64,000 nucleotides of DNA from Dastarcus helophoroides (taxonomy: Eukaryota; Arthropoda; Insecta; Coleoptera; Bothrideridae). The stretch is taken from positions 43,755,059 through 43,819,058 of the forward strand of contig CM053327.1 of assembly GCA_028583605.1 (NCBI GenBank), in the 5' to 3' direction. Made by a program: the position numbers and the translations under genes. Below are positions 1 through 11,300 of the stretch, piece by piece (the stretch's first letter is position 1; each line of letters begins with the position of its first letter). The notes beneath the pieces are model-generated. The model did no database searches, was not told the origin of the DNA, and saw only the letters and a list, made by a program, of their open reading frames with translations.

Positions 1-2944
1 TATGAAAGAGCCAATTAATAATGGCACAACTGATAGAAAAGATAAAAGAGTAACTCATTATGTCCACGATACCAGAGACAAAACTCTTCTTCAGAAGTAT
101 ATCTTGTAGGAACTCTGGCCGTGGAAGCTTTCGTCATCAGGATATAGTCTATCTGTTCATATACAGTCTATAGTCTTTTTTGAGCTAGTTCGAAAACGGT
201 TGCAGACTTGACGTAATTATATTAAGGTTTTTGTCTTATAACGTTTTAAATAATATGTGTTTGCGAGCTTCTCCTCTAATTTTGTAACATCGCTGAAGAT
301 TTACAAGTTTTATCATGAAAGTGTTGGAAGTTCCAGATTCCCTTTATGCTGCGAAAATCAAAACATGGTAACGGTCCCCAGGTAACTCTGGTTATTTCGA
401 ATTCTTTTATAATGAAAATATAATGCAAAAATAGGTTCAGGTGAACACAATGCCCTATTGTGTCTTATGAAAACTTCAGGAAGTGGATGGATGCTTTTGA
501 ATGCTGAGAGATCGTCGTCTTTTATTTATGCAGAAAACATTATTGCGTGGAAGAGTGCTCCTTATGACATATGGATGCCCCGCAACCCTTCTTGACTTAT
601 GAATCTGGAGCGTTCGCGTAAGTTTAAAGATAAACATCCCCCGGCTCTAAATTTTTCATACGAACGGGGCGCGTGTAGTGTGCAACCGATATCAGTGCTG
701 CCTCTTTCTGGCCTCGTTTTTTTACAGCGCCGGCAACAAATTTCCGATTCACTTTCATAAATCACACATTTGCCGAGCCATAAAATAAAAGCGAAATGTT
801 CGGAATATATTACGACACGATGCAAAATTGTAAATATGGGGGTGGGGTTGAACGTCAGATTCTTTGATGTTTTTCCAAGTGTTAAAATAAGACAGAAACG
901 GAAAAGGGAATTCACAGGTGCTTTAACAGTTCTTTGTTGTTTTGGAATCTTTTTTATGTATCGTATGCTACGTTTAGACGAAAACCACCGAATATATTAC
1001 AAATATATAAAATTTAAATCCACCTTATTTTATATCTGTGAGTCGTTGTTGATATAGAAGTCGTGAATTTTTCAAAAATTCTAATAAAGGCAGAAAATTA
1101 AAAAAAAACTTTTGGCTTTTTGAAAGAAGGACAAATTTAAATAAATACATTATTCATAATCAATTTTATTTAAAAGGTGATCAAATTTTTTACACTAAAA
1201 TTTCTTTGTCATTTTTTCAAATAATAATAACACTAGTACCTCTAAATATGTCAATGGCATTATAAAATATGACATAAGAATTGCTCGCCTTTCGCATAAA
1301 TATGTATAATAGTTATCGCTCTTGTTCGGTAGCAATGATATGTCGCATAACACTATATTTAGGATTATAAACAAACATTAATGTCAATATGAATGATGTC
1401 TTATTTCTCGAGGTGTCACATAACAAATACCGCCATATTTAGAATATGGAATATTCTAAAATGTAGCAAAATGTAGCAATGATTAATCACTCATATTTCA
1501 TTCGAGCATTCAAGGTGGAAGCCATGATAATTCATATTTCATATTCCATATTCCATTTCACTCATAATCGCTTAGAAATGAATGATTGCTCTCAATAGAA
1601 GTGCGCAGTTGCGTCAGGTTACTTCTCGGAGACTTCGAAATTTGGAATATGAAATATAAAATATCACTCATGATCGAAATAATCGTATTAAAAGGAATGC
1701 TCTCTGAGTCGTTCGGTAGAAAATATGTGGTGTCGCGCTATTAAATGAAATAGTTGGAATATGAAACATCTTTCATTTCTCATTTACAATTATCGAATGG
1801 TCGATGCGGTCATAATCGAAATACTTCAGTCATAATCGAAATATTTCGATCAGATCTCTCATAATCGCCTAACGCTATTTCATAGAACTTTGACAGACTC
1901 GATTTCGTTTATTGTATCGTGAACCTTCCTCTTGTAAAAAGTCCTTCTAAAATAATTCAAAAGTCTGAGATCTAATTGATCCGGCAGCTCTAACAGAAAA
2001 GCTACGATGATTAAAGTGACACGAAGAGAAAACTTCCGGGGGCTACGTATGTTGTCAAACAATTTCTAATTTAAAAAGTTAATACGCCGTTGGGTATACA
2101 AGTTGCAAAATTAAATACGCCAAAGTTGTGAGTGAAGCTGCAAAAAGTCGTTTACTCTGAAGCCGGGAAAATCCGATATTCTGAAAAAAATAAGCCGCAT
2201 TTTCATCTACATGCCAGGGGAAATAACGTGGCTTTCACTGCAACACTTGCAGGAAATGCAGTTTACATCACATATTTACAGTAGAGCCGCAATTTGACTT
2301 CAAACTTTGCAAGGATTATCTAACGTGGAAACTTGGTAATTAACTCTGGTGGTTTAAAAATTTCATTCAACTCAAACCATCGCGAAATAATGTCGTAATA
2401 ATTAATGAGCTTTCGGTCGTTTAATCATATTATTCGTTATATTATCACATCGGCCCAAAACTAGTGGTCCTCACAGGGGTGTACGATTCCCGGCATGTAA
2501 CAAGAAGAGGCTCTTGTTCATTCCCCAACGCTAGCTGGCGATAGTAAAGGAAATTATTCCATGTACTGGTAGTGGCACTTATAAGGATTTTTCTTAATAG
2601 GAATTAAGTATTTGGGAAAATACTAAGTCACACTAGGGAAAAATAACGCAACAAGATGTGTAATGTTTCAGTTTGGGGGAACCAAAGCCCCATTTCGATC
2701 TTATGAGGTCTCGTCGAATGATTTTTTTTATCTCGATTTCATATTTTGATTTGTAGATTTCAATGCAAATTTTTATTTTGTAATGCACTCAAACTGTAGC
2801 TCATTCACGTCGTCTGATTTGATATCCGGAAAAATATCAATTTATAAACTACGAACAAATCGTTAAGACTTTGTCTGCATGCAATTTGTAAACCACGAAC
2901 TCATTTGCGGAAGCTGAGGTCGACAAATCGTAAAGACTTTGTCA
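1..2944. other. AT-rich stretch with no recognisable gene
   Basis: I see no coding region. The short open frames here have no recognisable motif, no splice context and no homology I can name. Positions 60-155 resemble the sequence next to the long hairpin at 21764-21844, so they belong to a dispersed repeat. Around 1430-1870 are many short CATATTCCAT and CATAATCG variants. At about 2680-2720 the minus strand carries a decayed copy of the hammerhead repeat found intact at 30949, 31181 and 35624; its CUGA core is broken. Confidence 0.5.
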
Positions 2945-4350
2945 ACGTAAGATCTAATAACGTCATATTTCAAAACAAAATAAATTCTCATTTGAATTTT
3001 ATAGAATAATAAATTCAAATGTTTTCCCTCCTTATTCTAGTACCTGTTTGGTTAGGTTAGGTTAGGTTAGGTTAGGTTAGGTTAGGTTAGGTTAGGTTAG
3101 GTTAGGTTAGGTTAGGTTAGGTTAGGTTAGGTTAGGTTAGGTTAGGTTAGGTTAGGTTAGGTTAGGTTAGGTTAGGTTAGGTTAGGTTAGGTTAGGTTAG
3201 GTTAGGTTAGGTTAGGTTAGGTTAGGTTAGGTTAGGTTAGGTTAGGTTAGGTTAGGTTAGGTTAGGTTAGGTTAGGTTAGGTTAGGTTAGGTTAGGTTAG
3301 GTTAGGTTAGGTTAGGTTAGGTTAGGTTAGGTTAGGTTAGGTTAGGTTAGGTTAGGTTAGGTTAGGTTAGGTTAGGTTAGGTTAGGTTAGGTTAGGTTAG
3401 GTTAGGTTAGGTTAGGTTAGGTTAGGTTAGGTTAGGTTAGGTTAGGTTAGGTTAGGTTAGGTTAGGTTAGGTTAGGTTAGGTTAGGTTAGGTTAGGTTAG
3501 GTTAGGTTAGGTTAGGTTAGGTTAGGTTAGGTTAGGTTAGGTTAGGTTAGGTTAGGTTAGGTTAGGTTAGGTTAGGTTAGGTTAGGTTAGGTTAGGTTAG
3601 GTTAGGTTAGGTTAGGTTAGGTTAGGTTAGGTTAGGTTAGGTTAGGTTAGGTTAGGTTAGGTTAGGTTAGGTTAGGTTAGGTTAGGTTAGATTAGGTTAG
3701 ATTAGATTAGATTAGATTAGGTTAGGTTAGATAAGGTTAGGTTAGGTTAGATTAGATTAGATTAGATTAGGTTAGGTTAGGTTAGATAAGGTTAGGTTAG
3801 GTTAGATTAGGTTAGGTTAGGTTAGGTTAGGTTAGGTTAGGTTAGGTTAGGTTAGGTTAGATTAGGTTAGGTTAGGTTAGGTTAGGTTAGGTTAGGTTAG
3901 GTAAGGTTAGGTTAGGTTAGGTTAGGTTAGGTTAGGTTAGGTTAGGTTAGGTTAGGTTAGGTTAGGTTAGGTTAGGTTAGCTTAGGTTAGGTTAGGTTAG
4001 GTTAGGTTAGGTTAGGTTAGGTTAGGTTAGGTTAGGTTAGGTTAGGTTAGGTTAGGTTAGGTTAGGTTAGGTCATATTTTATTGGCCATAAATATTGCGG
4101 ATTGGTTATTGTTATATGTCCTGTGTTATAACCTCAAATCGTTACCGCAACCGTTGAATTCTTGGCATTGAAAGATTGAGTTTTACTGAAATACAAACCT
4201 CCTGAAAGTGAAAGGTACCCCTCAAATTACTCTACATTTTAGTGAAAGTCTCATTAAAATGAATTTAGCAGTCTTGGAGATTACCCCGGACAAAAGATCA
4301 GTCGACAGACGGGCAGACGCTTCAACTTTATTAATATAAATGCTGCATAT
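2945..4350 (+). repeat. Diverged family A copy split by telomeric repeat
   Basis: Both flanks of the TTAGG block align to one continuous segment of the family A repeat. The left flank (AATAACGTCATATTTCA to the CTAGTACC end) matches 5508-5600 and 36048-36135. The right flank (CCATAAATATTGCGGATTGGTT, then the AAAGATCAGTCGACAGAC motif and a TTTATTAATATA end) matches 5630-5890 and 36170-36420. It is older and more diverged than the other two copies. No protein is encoded. Confidence 0.65.
3050..4071 (+). repeat. Interstitial telomeric repeat block (TTAGG)n
   Basis: About 204 uninterrupted 5-bp units of GGTTA (TTAGG read in register) span 1,022 bp. The first ~640 bp are perfect. Between about 3690 and 3990 there are scattered variants (TTAGA, ATAAGG, GTAAGG, CTTAGG) and then perfect units again. 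TTAGG is the ancestral insect telomere repeat. Unique or repeat DNA on both sides shows the block is internal, not a chromosome end. Confidence 0.97.
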
Positions 4351-4854
4351 CCTGAAGTGGTTGTTATAAACCTTTGATGTGAAACAAATCAAGACATTTG
4401 CTTTTAATTTGAGATTTGGTTCCATTTACTATTACATTCAAAGTCGTCGCCAACATTTATCATCTGTGAAACCTCTCACACTTATTACGGAGATTTTCAA
4501 TAAAGAAAATCCCGGCAATTACGACAAACAAGGGCGATAAATTTGAACTGCTCCGAGCTTTTAAAACTTTTCAATCAATTGGTTTCGAACCAAATTTTTA
4601 ACCCCTTTTAAGCTTTTCGATCCCGCAACGTCAACTCGTTTATATAACGGCTCCTTATCGAATCGCTTTTCGGCTCAATAACGGCGGTGCAGTAAATTAA
4701 ATTTGACTTACTACCATACTTGGTAATCAATGTTAGCAATATAACTTCCTTTAGTTTCAAGAAACCCTGCAATAAAACCGGAAAGCAATAAGGACTTTTT
4801 ATACTCTTTGTATATCTTTTAATCTGAGATGCTCATTCCTATTTCCGACATTTG
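4351..4854. other. No feature recognised
   Basis: This is AT-rich DNA between the family A fragment and the hAT target duplication. I see no coding potential, tandem structure or familiar repeat end. Confidence 0.4.
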
Positions 4855-4862
4855 TTTGTCCT
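4855..4862. repeat. Left 8-bp target site duplication of hAT-like element
   Basis: TTTGTCCT directly precedes the CAGTGGCGG terminus and recurs exactly at 18100-18107 after the opposite terminus. An 8-bp duplication is the hallmark of hAT transposition. Confidence 0.88.
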
Positions 4863-6442
4863 CAGTGGCGGTTGGTGTATAGGCACTGTGGAACTGCAGC
4901 ACCCCCAACTTCGTTTACGAGTTTTTTCTCAAAATTTTCTGAACACTTTTCATTAGACAATTTTTTGTAGAAATTTCAAATTTCGTCTGATTTCTTTTTA
5001 TTGAAATTTTAGGTTTCTTTCACGAAGTAACGATATTTAAAAACTTATTTTATTTTTAATTTTGATCAAAGTCATTTCAATTCAATTTCATCAAATTGTA
5101 AGAAGTAATAAGTTGACAATAAATAATATAAATAATATTTTTAGACGAAAATGTCGACAAATGAAAATATAAACATTACATCTTCATTTTTGGTCATTAG
5201 TTATTCAAGATGAGTGTTGGCTACCCTTGAAGTAAATCCTCTCTACACTTATGAGCATATTGATGAATATGCAAGTAGAATGCAACCTATACCTACAAAT
5301 TCATGCAGCCCTCCAGGCGTCTATAGTAAATCATAGGTAGCTGAACTACCAACAGTTGAAACACTGTCACCTAGCGAAGCGGTTACTCTTTAGGAAAAAG
5401 ATCCCAGAAGACAAGGATTCTAATGCATAGACCAGTCTAACAGTCTTAGTAAGGATTATTTGCTTTATTGTAAATTAGGTGATTCTCGCAAGGTCTGCGC
5501 AAGGTCCAATAACGTCATATTTTAAAATAAAATTATTTCTCATTTAATTTTAATAAAATAATAGATTCAATAAAGATTGGTGCTCCATATTCCAGTACCC
5601 CTTAAAATTGTAGGTGGAATGCAATATTATATCACCCATAAATATAGGGAATTGGTTTCTCTTGTGTCATGACTTGAAATAAATTTATAAGCCCAATTAA
5701 GCTCCTAGAAGTGTAAGGTTACTGGAATAAAATATCTTAAAAGGTACTCCGACAAATATTCTATATTTTAATAAAAGTTTTATAAATATTACCTTAGCAA
5801 CTTCCGAGATTATCTCGGATCAAAGATCAGTCGACAGACAGACTGAAGGCAGACAAACAGAAGCTTCAATTTTATTAATATAGATATAGAAAATTAAACC
5901 TTAACCTAAAAAAGAATCCTAGAGAAACTGCTGCCATTAGTTTAATATAAGCGTTGAGTGATAAATATTTTTTTTACTTAACGATCTAAGATACGTCTAA
6001 TTGAATAGACGTAGTCCAGAAAATATTTCTCATGGATCTCGCACTTTGATGGCTAGTATAGCAGTCCCAGTAAAAGCCATTGTGTTGTAAACAGAGACTA
6101 GTTGTAAATAATCAAACCCCCACTTGAAGAAGTCTCCAAGAATAATTGGCGCAATTAGTTCAATATATGATACGACCGCAGTAATTGAATAGAAGTAGTT
6201 CGTTAGGCTTTCGAAATTTGAAAACCACGTCGGAAGTTTATCAAGCTTTCACAAAGCCGGTTATATTTCTTTGCGTCTCTTACCATTACAAGATAGAAGC
6301 TCTGCCTCCAGGAATTGTTTCAATTTAAAATTCCTCCCAGTGCAATTTTTCAGTTTTATGGCATTCTTGAGAGAAAACGCTCAAATCATTTGGCTAGTTC
6401 TAAAGCAAAGCCGAGCTGCAAAGGGAATACAATTGTACATAT

Positions 6443-6758
6443 AATTAAATTTGCAAGTATTGAAACTTGGTTTTTAAAAAATTATTTATTGAAAACTGCA
6501 GCTACTTGTACAATAGCTAGAGCTCTCAAAGTGGTGAGCTCTCTAGTTACTTAACAAAAGAACTAATAAGAACTGACGATTACATTTGGCCCTAAAAACC
6601 TTATATAGATTTTTATAACAATAAATAAAACTAATAGCTAATAAATGTTTCCTAAATTGTGGGAATCGATGACATCTGTTGTTCTCAGAGAGGGTAATAT
6701 AGACAACCCTTGGCGTCGCCTTTATCTTCCTTGATTAGACGAACACCTGTACGTAATT
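6443..6758 (-). repeat. 3' LTR of errantivirus
   Basis: This 316-bp LTR appears identical by eye to 13376-13691. In the sense (minus) direction it begins AATTACGTACAGG and ends in AATTT-AATT. A sense-strand AATAAA lies at 6485-6490, where it would direct 3' end formation of the viral RNA. Confidence 0.95.
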
Positions 6759-6769
6759 CCATCCCCCTT
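6759..6769 (-). other. Polypurine tract
   Basis: On the minus strand AAGGGGGATGG directly abuts the 3' LTR and overlaps the env stop codon. This is the expected position and composition for the primer of plus-strand DNA synthesis. Confidence 0.85.
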
Positions 6770-8348
6770 AGGTCAAGACGTCCACGTCTTGATATGGTAC
6801 TGATGCGGATTTCTCTGTCATAGGTATTCCTGATTCCTCTTCTTTCTCGGGTTTCTTCCATTTTTGCAGCATCGTAGTAATTCTATTTCTATACTTATAT
6901 GTTATGATACAAACAATAGTAAATAGTAATAATATTGCAGAGAATGACATGTGGGTTACATGTACAATTGGATGCAATTCTATATGTTTATTTAATTCTT
7001 TAGCTTCTTCTTTAAGTTTAGAGAAATCCTCAATATGTTTTTGCTCTAAATTTAAATATTTACTGGCTTCGGGATTAACATTAACTGGGATGTGTACAGT
7101 TTTAACAGAAAAATTGTTGAATGTGCTTTCAAAACTTTTTCCTTCAATATTAATTTTACAATTGTTTTCGGAATATATCATGTAGTTTCCTTTAACAGAA
7201 TTATAATTTAATTTATCCTTACATTCTTCTATTACGTCTAAGGGCCTTTTACTGGATATTAAGAGTTTATTATCTCTAAGTTGTATTATTAATTTATAAT
7301 TATTAATGGCTAATACAAAAGTACATTTATCTAGGTTATAAACTAGTGAACATTTGCTAATTTTAGGCGTGGTTTTACACAAAACTTGCTGTTCGATTCT
7401 AACACAATTTTCATCTGTCCACGATTCACCGTCGACACCGTAAAGTCTGTAGTTAGCTGGTGGTGCCAATACGTTTCCTAATGCGTTTGGTACGGGGTAA
7501 ATTTTTTGGTATGAAAAGGAATTGGGATTTAATACCGGGATGTATAATATACATGTTATCACATTCTTAATAGAGACGACTCTTAATTTGGAAAATTCTA
7601 TTATTTTGAATAAATGTGATGTATCTAATTTAATCAACTGATCTGATTTGTAGATTAATCTTAAATGGTTTGCAATTTCCATTAGTTCTGACGTTGAAAG
7701 AATTTCTAAATTTACTATATCGTTAAAAGCAAGAGTTATAGTCCTCTGAATAGCCTGGAGGGTTAGAAGCAGTTTTTCTGAAAGGTATATGTTGTAATGA
7801 ATAAGAGTTTGAGCATTTAACGTATCGTGCATTTTGTTAAAATATTTGAGAGAGGCATTAATATTGTCTGATAGAATTTGAATATCTTTAGAATAACGTT
7901 CTGTTACGTGATTTGCGAATGTAGTATACCTGTCCATTTGTTTTATAACTTTTTCTTGGTTTCTAAAAAGGATATTTAAATTATTGTTTATTTCATGCAG
8001 ATCGTTTTGATCCAAATTACCGGTAACATAACGAATTGCTGAGCCTAGAGCATCTATTAGAGCGCGTTTAGGTCTGTAATTGAATTTTGAAAGTTCTTTT
8101 TCAATTTGAATACAATTTTCTCTTAGAATATCAGTCAACGAGTGTGGACTATTGTTATCGTATTTCAAATGTAACACGTACATGTTTGCGAGTAAATTTT
8201 TGTAACTAATTTCTAAACTAGATATGTTAAAATAGAAATAAAATTTGTGGTAGTGCGATAGAAGCTTCGCAGTTCCCATGTCTTCTAGGAAAAATCCGTT
8301 AGTCTCAATTTTTTCTATTCGAAGGGCCCGGCTGGCAGTCAGGGTCAT
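6768..8348 (-). CDS. env: Envelope glycoprotein (errantivirus Env, baculovirus F-like)
   Basis: This is a 526-residue type I membrane fusion protein, acting at the cell or virion surface. Visible features are a furin-type site RPKR at residues 92-95, followed by a hydrophobic Gly/Ala-rich fusion peptide-like stretch (96-113); a mostly helical ectodomain with several N-x-S/T sites; paired cysteines in the 315-375 region; a transmembrane helix near 466-485; and a ~40-residue charged cytoplasmic tail. Errantivirus Env and baculovirus F proteins share this plan. The first ATG overlaps the end of pol by 44 nt and no signal peptide follows it. A splice acceptor AG at 8351-8350 sits one base upstream, so translation probably starts in an upstream exon (see 13142-13161). 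The frame is intact. Confidence 0.92.
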   Translation of the reverse strand: MTLTASRALRIEKIETNGFFLEDMGTAKLLSHYHKFYFYFNISSLEISYKNLLANMYVLHLKYDNNSPHSLTDILRENCIQIEKELSKFNYRPKRALIDALGSAIRYVTGNLDQNDLHEINNNLNILFRNQEKVIKQMDRYTTFANHVTERYSKDIQILSDNINASLKYFNKMHDTLNAQTLIHYNIYLSEKLLLTLQAIQRTITLAFNDIVNLEILSTSELMEIANHLRLIYKSDQLIKLDTSHLFKIIEFSKLRVVSIKNVITCILYIPVLNPNSFSYQKIYPVPNALGNVLAPPANYRLYGVDGESWTDENCVRIEQQVLCKTTPKISKCSLVYNLDKCTFVLAINNYKLIIQLRDNKLLISSKRPLDVIEECKDKLNYNSVKGNYMIYSENNCKINIEGKSFESTFNNFSVKTVHIPVNVNPEASKYLNLEQKHIEDFSKLKEEAKELNKHIELHPIVHVTHMSFSAILLLFTIVCIITYKYRNRITTMLQKWKKPEKEEESGIPMTEKSASVPYQDVDVLT

Positions 8349-11300
8349 TCTGTAATGAAAAGGTCTTCCTAAGTCTCTTTATGTTTCTGGTGTGTATATT
8401 GGTCGGTAAGTCAGTGCGTTCTTTAATGCCTTTAATTTTGTTTTTGTGAATCGAAGTTACATTTACTTTGTCATAACGTGGATCAGATTTTCTAATTTTG
8501 GGTTTCTTGAAATATACTACGGGTTCATTTATTTCGATTGAATTTTCGGTATTTTGATTTCGTTTTTCTAAAACTCTTTCACCTCTGTCAAGTTGTTTTT
8601 GGTACAGTTGTTCGTAAAAGGGTAAGATTTCCTTTTTGCGTTTTTCATTGTAGGACTCGTAGATTGTTTTATCTAAATCTATCTCGTGGACATTTAAATC
8701 GTCGTACGGTCCGTAGAGTAGACTGAAGGGAGTATAATTTGTACTTGAATGAATAGATTGGTTATAAATAAGAACAGCGGTAATCATGAGGTTCTGCGTA
8801 GACTCTTTTGGGTTTTCTGCTTTTGCAGTGCGAATTTTTTCTAATAAAGTGGAGTGTAAACGTTCAATCGGAGAATTAGAACTAGGATTGTAATTCGTGG
8901 TAAAGTGAAGGTTGATTCTAAAGAGATTGCAATATTCTTGAAATACGTTGTTTTTGAATTCTTTTCCTTCGTCGCATACTATTTTTTTGGGATGGTTATG
9001 GTGAGCAAAGAAATGTCTTAATTTATTCAAGATGGATATTCCTGATAAGTCGGAGATAAAATAGGCTTGGGCATACTTGGAAAATAGATCTATAATAGTT
9101 AGAAATTTCGATCCGTCGAAACTAAAAGTGTCGATGTGGATTATATCGAAGGGGCGTTTTGCTAGTAAGGGTCCAGAGAATGGAACTTTGTACGGGTTAC
9201 GTTCGTATTTGTTTTGTAAACATGTTTCGCATTCATTAATTATTTTGTTGATTCTCTTTTGCATGTCCGGCCAATAATATTTTCCTTTTAAGTGATTATA
9301 TGTTTCGATTATTCCATTATGATTGTTTTCGTGGTATTCCTTTATTATTTCACTCTGTGCATCAGACTTTTCTATATCTTTGCATATTGTATTGCATTTA
9401 ATTATTTTGACGGTATTGTCGCATAATTTTTGACATATTCTGAGAAAGGTTAGCTGGAGTCTTTCTTCGTGAAAGTATATGCCGTATACATTCTTCGGGT
9501 TAATTATTTCTTTTAGCATTTCTTGAATATTTTCTTCTTCCTGTCCGGATCTGAGAGTAACTTTATAATGGTGTCTTTTAAAAGGTCTGGTATACTTTAT
9601 ATTGTATGCGTCGCCTACTTTTACTTCTAATCTATACGTAAATTGGTTAAGTGGTTTTTCAGATATGGGGAGACCAAACGTGGGATTTTCTGTTGCGGTA
9701 TGCTGGGTATTACCATCAGTTTCTTCGTCAAGGGTATCTAGGTTTAGCTCTGTTAAGAATTGGTCAGCTAATTCTGGATTTAAGGGGTCATCACCATCGA
9801 ATTGGGGTATTATTGACAGTAAATCTAGGTCGTCTTCCTCGGTATCAACTTCTTTGATATTTATTTCAATTCGGGAAAGCGCATCTGCTACAAGGTTCTC
9901 TTTTCCTTTTTTATATTGAACTTCGTAATCGAACTCCTCTAGGCGTAATCTCCATTTTACTAATCGCGAATTCGGGTCTTTCAGTGAGAAAAGCCAAACT
10001 AAAGGTTTATGGTCGGTTTCAATAAAGAATTTTCTACCGTAGAGATATGGTCGAAAATGTTTTGTGCATTCGACTATTGCCAAAAGTTCTTTTTCTATCG
10101 TGGAATAGTTCTTTTCTGCAGAATTTAGGGTTCGTGAATAAAACGAGATGGGATGATTGTTCTGGGAAAGTACTCCGCCTATAGCTGTATTACTGGCATC
10201 GGTTGTAAGGTAAAATGTTTTTTCGAAGTCTGGATATGTTAGTATTGGAGCATTAGTTAAGAGTTCTTTGCATTTTATGAAGGCTTCTATATATTCGGGG
10301 TCTTTTGTATCAATTTTTGCGCCTTTTTTCAGACATTTCGTAAAGGGGTATACAACTTTAGCGAAATTTTTTATAAATCTTCTGTAGTATCCTACTAATC
10401 CTAGAAATGTTTTGATTTGTTTTGTTGTGGATGGTATCGGATACTTTTGGACGGCTTCGATTTTCGAAGGATTGGGTTTTATTCCTTGAGGTGTAATCAT
10501 ATGTCCTAAGAAGGCTACTTCTTTGCATAAGAATTCTGACTTATCGATTTGAACTTTGAAATTAAATTGTCTGAATTTTTCGAATATTTGTTGAAGGTGT
10601 TGTAGGTGTTCATGTAGCGATTTTGAAAAGATTACAACGTCATCCATGTAAACGAAGCAAAATTTGTACAGGTATTCACGTAGTATGTTATCCATAACGC
10701 GTTGAAAAGTAGAGGGGGCGTTTTTTAATCCGAAAGGCATTCTGACATATTCGTAGTGACCATTGTTGACGGAAAAGGCGGTTTTTTCTATGCTGTCTGG
10801 GGACATTTCGATTTGATGAAATCCTTGGGCCAAGTCGAGAGTGGAGAAATACATGCATTTGCCAAGATTATCAAGAATTTCGTCTATTCTGGGGAGAGGA
10901 TATTTGTCTTCTATTGTCTTTTCGTTTAACTTTCGATAGTCGATGACTAATCGCCATTTTTTCTTGCCGGAAGCGTCTAATTTCTTCGGTACAATCCATA
11001 CAGGACTGCTGTAGGGAGAAATGGAGGGGCGGATTATCTTGTTGTCTAGAAGTTTCTGAATTTCCTTCTGAATCTCCGTTTTTAAGTGGTATGGGTAACG
11101 ATATGATTTCGAGTATACTATTTCGTCATCTTTGGTTCTGATGCTATGCTTGACGGCGTTTGTGAAAGTTAGATCTGAATTTTCATTATAGAAAACGTCC
11201 TTGTATTTTTTGCAAAGGGAGAGAATTTTTGTACGTTCTTCTGGGTTTAAATGTGAGGTTCTTATAATTTTTTGCATGTCTATTTTTGAGTTCCTATTCT

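Noticed and set aside
108..160. Hammerhead near the window start (minus strand CUGAUGA-C-GAAAG)
   Set aside because: There is no stem II between the two core halves and no complementary stem I.
3050..4071. True chromosome end
   Set aside because: Both flanks are parts of the same dispersed repeat and more than 59 kb of sequence follows.
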